Made by a program: the position numbers and the translations under genes. Below the pieces are notes generated by a model. The model was not told the DNA's origin. It searched no databases and was given only the letters and a program-made list of their open reading frames with translations. Positions 1 through 5,947 of a stretch of DNA of 10,925 nt are shown piece by piece. Every line of letters starts with the position of its first letter. Position 1 is the first letter of the stretch. The stretch spans positions 1 to 10,925 of the forward strand of contig JARFRT010000157.1 of the NCBI GenBank assembly GCA_029287105.1. Direction: 5' to 3'. The DNA is from Akkermansiaceae bacterium. Its GTDB lineage: Bacteria; Verrucomicrobiota; Verrucomicrobiia; Verrucomicrobiales; Akkermansiaceae.

Positions 1-401
1 GCCCACTCCCAATCAGCCCGCACCCGGTCGGCAAAGCCACCGTGACGACCTACCATCATTTGTTCACTACCCGCGCATAGCTGGTGCTTTCCTGACAGGC
101 AGGGTTGGCAGGCCAGGCAACTTCCCGTAAACCAACCCAGACCGACCCGGTCACCCGTCACCAATCCCTTGACCTGCGCCCCGACTTTCTCGATGGTTCC
201 GATGACCTCATGCCCGGGAACCAGCGGGTAGGTGCTGTTCCCCCACGCGTTGTCGATCATCGACAGATCCGAGTGACAGATCCCGCAGGACTCGACTTTG
301 ACCTGCACCTGCTCGGGGCGCAACTCACCAGGGTCAAATTCAAAGGGCTCAAGTGCTTGGCCCGGCTCCATCGTGGCCCATCCGTGGAATGTCTCATTCA
401 T
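1..401 (-). CDS. Zinc-dependent alcohol/aldehyde dehydrogenase, Ahr/YahK-like (N-terminal 133 codons, cut by window edge)
   Basis: A medium-chain NAD(P)-dependent dehydrogenase that should interconvert aldehydes and alcohols in the cytoplasm. Only the N-terminal, zinc-binding GroES-like half is present. Seen in the translation: CGICHSD, with catalytic-zinc ligand Cys42; the GHE motif with His64; and a structural-zinc cluster of Cys95, Cys98, Cys101 and Cys109. The stretch DPGELRP followed by the HSDLSMIDN region, and the later RGGFA-like GRHGGFADR stretch, resemble E. coli Ahr (YjgB) and YahK in the cinnamyl-alcohol-dehydrogenase branch. The Rossmann domain lies outside the window, so cofactor preference cannot be read. 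The start ATG (399-401) gives the usual N-terminus length; no ribosome-binding purine run precedes it. It lies 85 bases downstream of the MATE gene on the same strand with no clear terminator between, so co-transcription is possible. The family is confident, the substrate unknown. Confidence 0.93.
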   Translation of the reverse strand, partial: MNETFHGWATMEPGQALEPFEFDPGELRPEQVQVKVESCGICHSDLSMIDNAWGNSTYPLVPGHEVIGTIEKVGAQVKGLVTGDRVGLGWFTGSCLACQPCLSGKHQLCAGSEQMMVGRHGGFADRVRADWEW

Positions 402-486
402 GATTAGATAATGCGACCGCACGTCACTTTGGCAAGTGTCAACTTCAGCAGGTGCCAACAGGGCGATCAAGGTGACTTTCCCCAGC

Positions 487-1857
487 CTATTTTTTCACCC
501 CCGCCATCCACCAGGCTCGGGTGCCCAGGGTCAACGCGGCGGTACCCAGTCCCAAGGCCAGCCCCCACCAGACGCCATGGGCACCAAGGTCCCGCGAAAA
601 TGCCAGGTAAGCACCCGAGGGCACGGCAACACCCCAGTAGGCAAAAATGCCGAGCCATGCCGGGACTTTGACATCCCCCAGACCACGCAAGCCCGACGAG
701 GAAATCACCTGAGAGCCATCGACCAGCTGGAAAACGCCGGCAATGACGAGCAACCCGGTGGCTAACTCAATGACCTCCGGATCGGTCACGATCCGGGCGG
801 CGATCCAGCCGCCGAAGACGATGAATAGCACCATCGATATCCCGGTAAAAATCAAACCGTAGATCCAGCCGCCGAGCAGGATGATCCTCTGCCTCGCCGT
901 ACTGCCTCCCCCGGACGCCTCACCCATTCTGACCGTAATCGCCATTGCCACCCCCAGCGGGATCATAAACGAGGTCGAGGCACAGGTAAGCGCCACCTGA
1001 TGTGCCGCCAGGGCAATCACGCCCATACTGCCGATCATCAACGACCCTGCCGCAAAGGCACCCACCTCGGCAACCAGTTGCAGCCCGATGGGAATACCCA
1101 GCCCCAACAAGCCACGAAACTCATTCCCCTTCCACAGCCCCCACCACCTCTTCGGGCTCCACTCGCGCACACGGGCAGAGCGCGTGATCCACAGGTAAAG
1201 GCCAAGCACCACCGCGCAACGCGCCATCAAGGTCGCCCAGCCCGCTCCCTCCAACCCGAGCGCCGGAAAACCCCAATTGCCAAAAATCAACAGCCAGTTG
1301 AGAAAAATATTCATGCCCACCCCGGCCATCAGGATCCAGAATGGCGGCCAGGGCCGGCTCAATGCATCCGCAAAGTTTTTCCATGCCATCGACACAAACC
1401 CGGGGACCAACGAACACGCCACCAGCATCAGGTAAACGGGCGCCGATGCCACCACCTCCTCCGCCTGCCCAAAGCGGCCTAACACAGGGACCAGACCCAG
1501 CAAGACCGCCACCGCCAAAACCCCCAAAGCCAAGGCCAGCCAGGTGCCGTGACGCATGGCGTCCTTCACCTTGTCATGCCGCTCCCCGCCCCTGCCCTGG
1601 GAAACCCGGATGGATATCGAGGTCAGCAACCCGATCCCAAAGAGCAGCGGCACCATCACCAGGGTGTTGGCAAAGGTGGATGCCGCCAGCGGAACCACGC
1701 CGACGTGTCCGATCATCACGGTATCAGCCACCCCCATCAGCATCTGCCCGACCTGCCCGGCAATCAGGGGCAAGGCAAGCAACAACGTCGCCCGGGCCTC
1801 GTATCCCCACGACGGTCTACGATTTTCACATTCCCCGCTCTGTATGATTTTCCCCAT
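487..1857 (-). CDS. norM: NorM-type MATE multidrug efflux transporter
   Basis: A 456-residue inner-membrane MATE exporter expected to expel cationic or hydrophobic compounds in exchange for Na+ or H+. About twelve hydrophobic segments are visible in two lobes, each with the family glycine-rich signatures (GQVGQMLMGVADTVMIG in TM1, and the GIPIGLQLVAEVGAF stretch opening the second lobe). Three acidic residues match the ion-coupling residues of Vibrio cholerae NorM (Asp36, Glu255, Asp371 as I recall them): Asp45, Glu264 and Asp380, with identical spacings of 219 and 116 residues. This favours a Na+-coupled NorM-like mechanism. I chose the ATG at 1855-1857. An in-frame ATG at 1915-1917 would add 20 polar residues that the family does not need, and neither start has a Shine-Dalgarno. 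It is divergent from an EamA permease, with a palindrome between them. The actual substrate cannot be read. Confidence 0.95.
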   Translation of the reverse strand: MGKIIQSGECENRRPSWGYEARATLLLALPLIAGQVGQMLMGVADTVMIGHVGVVPLAASTFANTLVMVPLLFGIGLLTSISIRVSQGRGGERHDKVKDAMRHGTWLALALGVLAVAVLLGLVPVLGRFGQAEEVVASAPVYLMLVACSLVPGFVSMAWKNFADALSRPWPPFWILMAGVGMNIFLNWLLIFGNWGFPALGLEGAGWATLMARCAVVLGLYLWITRSARVREWSPKRWWGLWKGNEFRGLLGLGIPIGLQLVAEVGAFAAGSLMIGSMGVIALAAHQVALTCASTSFMIPLGVAMAITVRMGEASGGGSTARQRIILLGGWIYGLIFTGISMVLFIVFGGWIAARIVTDPEVIELATGLLVIAGVFQLVDGSQVISSSGLRGLGDVKVPAWLGIFAYWGVAVPSGAYLAFSRDLGAHGVWWGLALGLGTAALTLGTRAWWMAGVKK

Positions 1858-1928
1858 GGATATTGGCGCACGCCCAACATCATGTGCCGACACCCACAAA
1901 GTCGAGATTTTTACCATCGATCATTCAC

Positions 1929-1944
1929 ATAAACTCTGGTTTAT
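1929..1944. promoter_or_regulatory. Interrupted palindrome in the divergent norM/EamA intergenic region, possible operator
   Basis: The sequence reads ATAAAC, then TCTG, then GTTTAT: a perfect 6-base inverted repeat around a 4-base centre. It lies 29 bases before the EamA start and 71 bases before the chosen norM start, inside a 116-base divergent intergenic region. Size and placement would suit a dimeric repressor of the MarR or TetR kind controlling one or both exporters, but no regulator gene is present nearby. No convincing sigma-70 -35/-10 pair was found around it. A short repeat of this size can also occur by chance. Confidence 0.3.
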
Positions 1945-1973
1945 CTGTTGCCGACGCACGATTTCCCTGCCGC

Positions 1974-2876
1974 ATGAAACGCCCCTACCTCCAACTCCAG
2001 TTTCTCATATTCGTGTTTGCGTTTACGTCCATTCTTGGCCGGCTCATCACGCTGCCCGCGCCGCTGCTGGTGTTATGGAGGACCGCCCTTGCCGCCCTCA
2101 TCATGGTCCTCTGGCTAGCTGCCTCGAAGCGCGCCCCCATCCGCATGCCCAAATCCGGCACGCTCCGTGCACTCGGGGTTGGCGTCATCCTCGGGCTGCA
2201 CTGGATCACCTTTTTTGGCAGCATCCAACTCTCCAACATTTCGATCTGTCTCGCCGGCATGGCCAGCACGTCGTTGTTCACCTCGATCACGGAACCCCTC
2301 TTTGAAAGACGCCGACCGCAACGCAGCGAGATCTTACTCGGCCTGATGGTGATCCCCGGGCTGCTCATCATCGCGGGCGCATCCTGGAACCATGCGCTCG
2401 GTCTGGGCTGCGCCCTGGTCTCTGCTTTCTTTGCCTCCGTCTTCCCTGTGTTTAATCGCAAATTCGCCCTCGATGGCATCGCCCCCCAGACACTGACACT
2501 CTACGAAATGATCGGGGCCGCCGCCACCTGCCTGCTATTTGCCACCGTCACAGGCACCTCCGCCATCTCCCACCTGCCAACAGCATCCGATTGGCTATGG
2601 TTGATCATCCTGGCGACCATTTGCACCACCTGGGCATTCTCGTTTCACATCAAGCTGCTGGAGAAATTCTCCGCATTCACCAGCAACCTTGCCATGAATT
2701 TTGAACCCGTTTACGGCATCCTGCTCGCCGCCGCCATCTTCCAGGAATACAAGGAACTCAATCCCCTGTTCTACTTCGGCGCCGCCTTTATCATCGCAGC
2801 CAACACCATTCACTCCCTGATCAATAAAAACACCCAACACCCGAATTCCGCACCAGGCGAGCTTCCGATTGGCTAG
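1974..2876 (+). CDS. EamA/DMT-family inner-membrane transporter
   Basis: A 300-residue permease of the drug/metabolite transporter superfamily. It has about ten hydrophobic segments arranged as two EamA repeats. The first repeat ends near residues 105-115 (TEPLFERRRP), the second contains NFEPVYGILLAA at 242-253 followed by FQE, a stretch typical of EamA proteins at the penultimate helices. Members export amino acids, nucleobases or other small metabolites; nothing in the sequence fixes the substrate. The start at 1974 puts the first membrane helix about ten residues in (MKRPYLQLQF), as usual for the family. The reading frame is open back to an ATG at 1863, but that would add 37 non-family residues. 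The upstream bases have no Shine-Dalgarno. The polar tail (residues 284-300) is unremarkable. It converges on phoR, with only 12 bases between the stop codons. Confidence 0.92.
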   Translation: MKRPYLQLQFLIFVFAFTSILGRLITLPAPLLVLWRTALAALIMVLWLAASKRAPIRMPKSGTLRALGVGVILGLHWITFFGSIQLSNISICLAGMASTSLFTSITEPLFERRRPQRSEILLGLMVIPGLLIIAGASWNHALGLGCALVSAFFASVFPVFNRKFALDGIAPQTLTLYEMIGAAATCLLFATVTGTSAISHLPTASDWLWLIILATICTTWAFSFHIKLLEKFSAFTSNLAMNFEPVYGILLAAAIFQEYKELNPLFYFGAAFIIAANTIHSLINKNTQHPNSAPGELPIG

Positions 2877-2888
2877 GGGGCTCAAAGA

Positions 2889-4079
2889 TTAATGATCTCC
2901 GTCAGGCACGACCATGGTAAAGCATGTCTGCTGGCCGGGAACCGATACCGCGTCGATCGTTCCACCGTGGGCGTCAATGGCGCGGCGCACAATCGAAAGC
3001 CCCAAGCCGGTCCCCTTGATCTCACTCTGGGAATGGTGTTTTTCCACCCGGTAGAACCGTTTGAAAATATACGGAAGGTCGGCCGCAGGGATCCCCACGC
3101 CGTTGTCACACACCGAGAGGGTCACCTCGCCGTCGTTGCGCCTCGCCTTGATCACCACCTGAAGACCCGGGTTGGGATTTTGCTTCAGTGCATTCTCAAC
3201 CAGATTAAAAATGATCTGCGTCCAGTAAAACCGATCTCCTGTTAGCTCCAAATCATCAGGGTCCATATCGATGACCACCTCCGCCTGCTGCTTGCCAAGC
3301 ATCGACTCCAAACGATCGCACACATCCTGCACGCACTCCTTGATGGCGAATGCTTCCTGGTTGAGGATCATTGAATCCCCTGATTCCATCTTGGAAATAA
3401 CCAGCATGTCCTCAACCAGCCGGGAGATGCGCTGACCGTGCTTGCGCATGGCCCCGAGAAACTTCCGTGATGTCACAGGGTCCTCCAGCACGTCATCATC
3501 AAGCAGGTTTTCCAAATAGCCGTTAATGATCGACATCGGCGTGCGCAACTCATGCGAGGCATTGGCGACAAAGTCGCGCCTGACCTGGTCCGCCTGATAC
3601 TCGGCCGTCACGTCGCGTATCACCACACGAGTGAGTGCGCCACCTCCATCACTCGCCAGCGGCGCGGCATCAATCACCCACGCGCTCACCCCCTGATCGC
3701 CGGCCGCACCTAACGGGGTGTAGGTTGAGTGCAGCGTGACGCGTTCCTGCATCGGCTTGCCCGTGCGGATACACTTCATGATCGCCACCGATAGCTTGTC
3801 ATCGAGGAATGCCTCGATGATGCTGCGCCCGATCAGACGCCGTCCCTTGACCAACTTGCGCGCACAGGCATTGGCAAAGACGATCTGACTGGTTTCGTTC
3901 ACCAGCAAAAATGCATCTCCGAGGGCGTCCAAAAGCTGGTCACGCTCACGCAGTGCCTCCTTGCGCACCTCCCGGTTCCGCACTTCCTGGATTCGAAGAG
4001 CTTGCTGCTGCTGCCGTTGTTGTACGATGACGAATCCGGTAAGCGAAATGAGCGCAACGATGAGAAGGATATCCAACAT
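2889..4079 (-). CDS. phoR: Phosphate-regulon sensor histidine kinase, PhoR-like
   Basis: A 396-residue membrane-anchored kinase that should autophosphorylate on histidine, then phosphorylate the neighbouring PhoB-like regulator when phosphate is limiting. Domains in order: one N-terminal membrane helix (about 3-20); a Gln-rich linker (QQRQQQQ, 20-26); a PAS-like sensory region (about 45-160); the dimerisation/HisKA helix with DFVANASHELRTPM (phospho-accepting His176); and the HATPase domain with N box NLVENALKQ (Asn296), G1 DNGVGIP (325-331), F box IFKRFYRV (338-345) and G2 GTGLGLSI (356-363). All catalytic boxes are intact. There is no second membrane helix or extracytoplasmic sensor loop, which fits a kinase reading the Pst transporter or an intracellular signal. 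The start at 4079 lies 7 bases after the phoB stop; an upstream in-frame ATG at 4157 would overlap phoB by 71 bases and add non-family residues. The two genes very likely form an operon. Confidence 0.93.
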   Translation of the reverse strand: MLDILLIVALISLTGFVIVQQRQQQQALRIQEVRNREVRKEALRERDQLLDALGDAFLLVNETSQIVFANACARKLVKGRRLIGRSIIEAFLDDKLSVAIMKCIRTGKPMQERVTLHSTYTPLGAAGDQGVSAWVIDAAPLASDGGGALTRVVIRDVTAEYQADQVRRDFVANASHELRTPMSIINGYLENLLDDDVLEDPVTSRKFLGAMRKHGQRISRLVEDMLVISKMESGDSMILNQEAFAIKECVQDVCDRLESMLGKQQAEVVIDMDPDDLELTGDRFYWTQIIFNLVENALKQNPNPGLQVVIKARRNDGEVTLSVCDNGVGIPAADLPYIFKRFYRVEKHHSQSEIKGTGLGLSIVRRAIDAHGGTIDAVSVPGQQTCFTMVVPDGDH

Positions 4080-4086
4080 AGATTTG

Positions 4087-4770
4087 TTATGGGGTGGGAA
4101 TAACGACTTTATAGCCGATCCCCCGCACCGTTTCCAGAAGTTCCGACCGGCCAGCAAGCTTGCGCCGCAAGCGTTTCATATGCGTGTCCAGGGTCCTGCT
4201 GTGCACCTCTCCACTGTATCCCATCACCTCCACCAGCAAATCATACCTGTCCTGCGCCACGTTCTTACGCTCGCAAAGGTAGAGCATCAGCTTGAACTCG
4301 GTTGATGTTAGGTCAATCAACTCATTATCCACATAGAAGTGCAGCGAGTTCTTTACAAATCGAAACGGCCCACATGCAAGCTCCGAGCCACTGGCTGCCC
4401 CGCCCGATCGTTTAAGCAGGTTTTTCACCCGCAACATCAGCTCTTTCGGACTGAACGGCTTGGTCATGTAGTCATCCGCCCCGGCCTCGAGGCCGTGGAT
4501 CCTGTCCTCTGTTTGCCCCCGGGCTGTCAACATAATCACCGGGATCTTCCGGGTCGCCGCGTCGCGCCTGAGCTCCTTAAAAAGAGAAATGCCATCCATC
4601 CCCGGCATCATTAAATCAAGAATGATCAGATCCGGCAGGAGTGATCTGGCTGCGGCCAGGCCTTTCAGCCCATCAAACGCAAGTTCCACCTGATAGTCAT
4701 TCCGCCTCAGGTTAAATGCCACGAGGTCGGCGATGTCCTCTTCGTCTTCGATGACTAGAATCGTTTGCAT
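4087..4770 (-). CDS. phoB: Phosphate-regulon response regulator, PhoB-like (OmpR family)
   Basis: A 227-residue two-domain transcription factor. The receiver domain (1 to about 118) has the acidic pair Glu8/Asp9, phospho-acceptor Asp52 in ILDLMMPGMDG, the switch Thr82 (MLTAR) and Lys104 (TKPFSPKEL). After a short Gly/Ser linker comes a winged-helix DNA-binding domain with DLTSTEFKLMLYL, the recognition-helix region RTLDTHMKRLRRKL and the closing wing VRGIGYKV. All phosphotransfer residues are present, so it should be a functional PhoR partner binding direct repeats at phosphate-starvation promoters. The start at 4770 places the receiver strand (QTILVIEDEED) right at the N-terminus, as is usual; the open frame back to 4848 would add 26 residues without family character. 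No Shine-Dalgarno lies close to the ATG. The position beside pstSCAB supports PhoB over other OmpR-type regulators. Confidence 0.93.
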   Translation of the reverse strand: MQTILVIEDEEDIADLVAFNLRRNDYQVELAFDGLKGLAAARSLLPDLIILDLMMPGMDGISLFKELRRDAATRKIPVIMLTARGQTEDRIHGLEAGADDYMTKPFSPKELMLRVKNLLKRSGGAASGSELACGPFRFVKNSLHFYVDNELIDLTSTEFKLMLYLCERKNVAQDRYDLLVEVMGYSGEVHSRTLDTHMKRLRRKLAGRSELLETVRGIGYKVVIPTP

Positions 4771-4850
4771 GTCGTTGATTGGATTATGCCCATTCCTTAC
4801 ACCCGGCAGAGCGAACAGACACACACCCATGTGTGACGGAATAGCCACAG

Positions 4851-4879
4851 TGTATACGTAATGTGTCGCTTTTGTAACC
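4851..4879 (+). promoter_or_regulatory. Candidate Pho box: three TGT-led 7-mers in 11-base phase
   Basis: Seen: TGTATAC at 4851, TGTGTCG at 4862 and TGTAACC at 4873, each separated by exactly 4 bases. PhoB and other OmpR-type regulators bind head-to-tail as dimers on direct repeats with 11-base periodicity. The E. coli consensus is CTGTCAT plus 4 bases plus CTGTCAY. Only the TGT core and some tail bases match that consensus, so the specificity would be lineage-specific. Read on the minus strand, the same element is GTTACA, GACACA, TATACA with 5-base spacers, similar in layout to Bacillus PhoP sites (TTAACA-like, 5-base spacing). It lies between the divergent phoB and pstS starts and could serve both. 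The small CACAC-CCAT-GTGTG hairpin at 4822-4835 just outside it has no assigned role. Confidence 0.55.
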
Positions 4880-4885
4880 TATCAT
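4880..4885 (+). promoter_or_regulatory. Candidate pstS -10 box (TATCAT)
   Basis: TATCAT differs from the sigma-70 TATAAT consensus at one position. It starts 11 bases after the end of the first two TGT repeats (an 18-base Pho box at 4851-4868). This matches the E. coli arrangement, in which the Pho box replaces the -35 element about 10-11 bases before the -10. No good -35 hexamer is present at 16-18 bases, as expected for an activator-dependent promoter. The implied transcript would start near 4892 and have a leader of about 80 bases. Inference from layout only. Confidence 0.4.
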
Positions 4886-4972
4886 TTTTTGCCCATTCCC
4901 GAAATCCATGAGAAACAATGTCCGTCGCTGACAAAACAAGAGAGCGGCACAACACCAACAACAAAAAAAACG

Positions 4973-5788
4973 ATGAAATTCATTCAATCCGCCATCTCCA
5001 TCCTTCTCGGCCTTGCTCTTTGCGGCACAGCCCAGGCACAGTCAAAGCTCGTGATCAAGGGTTCTGATACGCTCGGTGCCAAGATGGTCCCGCAACTGGC
5101 CGAGGCCTACAAAGCCGCAGGCAACAACGTCAACTTTGAGATCGCGGCCGAGGGTTCCTCGCAGTGTTTCACGGCCCTGCTCGACGGCACAGCCGACTTC
5201 GGCATGTCATCCCGCTCGGTCAAAGCGAAGGAAAAAAACCAGTTTGCGACCAAGGGCCAGGAGCTCATTGAGCACGTCGCGGGCGTTGACATGATCGCCG
5301 TGATCGTCAACGAAGCCAATGGGGTGAAACAACTCACCAGGGAGCAGATTGAAGGCATCTTCACCGGCAGCATCACCGACTGGTCCGAAGTTGGCGGCAA
5401 AGCGGGCAAGATCAATGCCTACACCCGCAACACGGCATCCGGCACCTACAAGACCTTCCAGAAGCTGGCCATGGCCAAGCAGGACTACGGCCAAAACACC
5501 CAGAAGATGGCGGGTAATACCCAGATTGCCGATGCGGTGGCCAAGGACGTCAGCGGCATCGGCTACGTCGGACTCGCCTACGTCAAGCGCGACGGCATTG
5601 CACCGGCCTCGGTCGACGGTGTCCTCCCGACCCCCGACAAGGCCAACGACTATGCCCTTTCCCGCAACCTTTACTACTACACCGTAGGCCAGCCTAGTGG
5701 AGAAGCAGCCAAGTTCATCAAGTGGGCCACCACTTCCGACACCGCGGCCAAGGTGATCGCCAAGGTCGGTTTCATCCCAGCCCAATAA
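4973..5788 (+). CDS. pstS: Periplasmic phosphate-binding protein PstS
   Basis: A 271-residue high-affinity phosphate-binding protein of the ABC transporter. A Sec signal peptide is clear: MK, then a hydrophobic core (residues 7-18), and a signal peptidase I site after AQA (residues 20-22), giving a mature protein starting QSKLVIKGSDTLG. Family phosphate-contacting regions are present: GSDTL (30-34), GSSQCF (61-66), DFGMSSRSVK (75-84) and TRNTASGTY (151-159). It is shorter than E. coli PstS (about 320-346) and belongs to the compact PstS class. There is no lipobox cysteine, so it should be soluble in the periplasm. The start at 4973 is chosen because it begins the signal peptide; the open frame back to 4889 is not signal-like. 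The leader is A/C-rich with no Shine-Dalgarno. It is the first gene of pstSCAB and divergent from phoB, with a candidate Pho box upstream. Confidence 0.95.
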   Translation: MKFIQSAISILLGLALCGTAQAQSKLVIKGSDTLGAKMVPQLAEAYKAAGNNVNFEIAAEGSSQCFTALLDGTADFGMSSRSVKAKEKNQFATKGQELIEHVAGVDMIAVIVNEANGVKQLTREQIEGIFTGSITDWSEVGGKAGKINAYTRNTASGTYKTFQKLAMAKQDYGQNTQKMAGNTQIADAVAKDVSGIGYVGLAYVKRDGIAPASVDGVLPTPDKANDYALSRNLYYYTVGQPSGEAAKFIKWATTSDTAAKVIAKVGFIPAQ

Positions 5789-5799
5789 CCCGAGAGACA

Positions 5800-5836
5800 C
5801 AGCCATCTGATTCCATAGGTTCGCCTCAGTTGGCTG
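5800..5836 (+). other. Intergenic RNA hairpin 1 between pstS and pstC
   Basis: CAGCCATCTGA (5800-5810) pairs with TCAGTTGGCTG (5826-5836): ten base pairs with one central T:T mismatch, and a 15-base loop. It begins 11 bases after the pstS stop and has no following T-run. It could protect the pstS 3' end from exonucleases or pair with hairpin 2 as a processing element. Structure is from pairing by eye only. Confidence 0.4.
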
Positions 5837-5861
5837 CCGCCGTAATCAAGCACCACCCTTG

Positions 5862-5892
5862 GCACCGCGCATGATGATTTCATGTGCGGTGC
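5862..5892 (+). terminator. Strong intergenic hairpin 2, attenuator or 3'-end stabiliser between pstS and pstC
   Basis: GCACCGCGCATGA (5862-5874) pairs with TCATGTGCGGTGC (5880-5892): a 13-pair stem, all Watson-Crick apart from one G:U pair, with a 5-base loop. It is followed by TTACCCTTTTCATCTTT, which is T-rich but interrupted, so termination would be partial rather than complete. An upstream AAGCACC (5848-5854) could compete by pairing with GGTGCTT (5888-5894). In many bacteria a hairpin after pstS keeps the binding protein more abundant than the membrane subunits, and this would do so here. Whether it terminates or only stabilises the pstS message cannot be told from sequence. Confidence 0.6.
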
Positions 5893-5947
5893 TTACCCTT
5901 TTCATCTTTGCCCCCAGACCCACCCGCCTGTCACTTCCTGTCACAAC

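Noticed and set aside
406..442. TTGACA on the minus strand (437-442) with TTATCT (406-411) as a promoter for the dehydrogenase
   Set aside because: The spacer is 25 bases and the -10-like box touches the start codon; no acceptable -10 exists at 16-18 bases.
429..458. TTGGCA...TGCCAA inverted repeat between norM and the dehydrogenase
   Set aside because: Only 6 pairs with an 18-base loop and no T-run; too weak for a terminator or a supported operator.
105..765. Plus-strand open frames over the dehydrogenase and norM ends
   Set aside because: Antisense or frame shadows; the minus-strand dehydrogenase has clear zinc-binding motifs and norM runs to 487.
1341..2305. Plus-strand open frames opposite norM and running into the EamA gene
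   Set aside because: Pro/Arg/His-rich translations typical of antisense GC-rich coding DNA; norM and EamA explain the region.
4822..4835. CACAC-CCAT-GTGTG small inverted repeat near the Pho-box candidate
   Set aside because: Five pairs in a CA-rich stretch is easily fortuitous, and it is out of the 11-base phase of the neighbouring repeats.
5207..5806. Open reading frame of 199 codons on the minus strand, opposite pstS
   Set aside because: Fully antisense to a conserved gene, with low-information Gly/Val/Leu composition.
5882..5947. Upstream start at 5882 extending PstC by 22 residues
   Set aside because: It begins inside the 3' arm of hairpin 2 and adds Cys/Pro/His-rich residues unlike a permease N-terminus.
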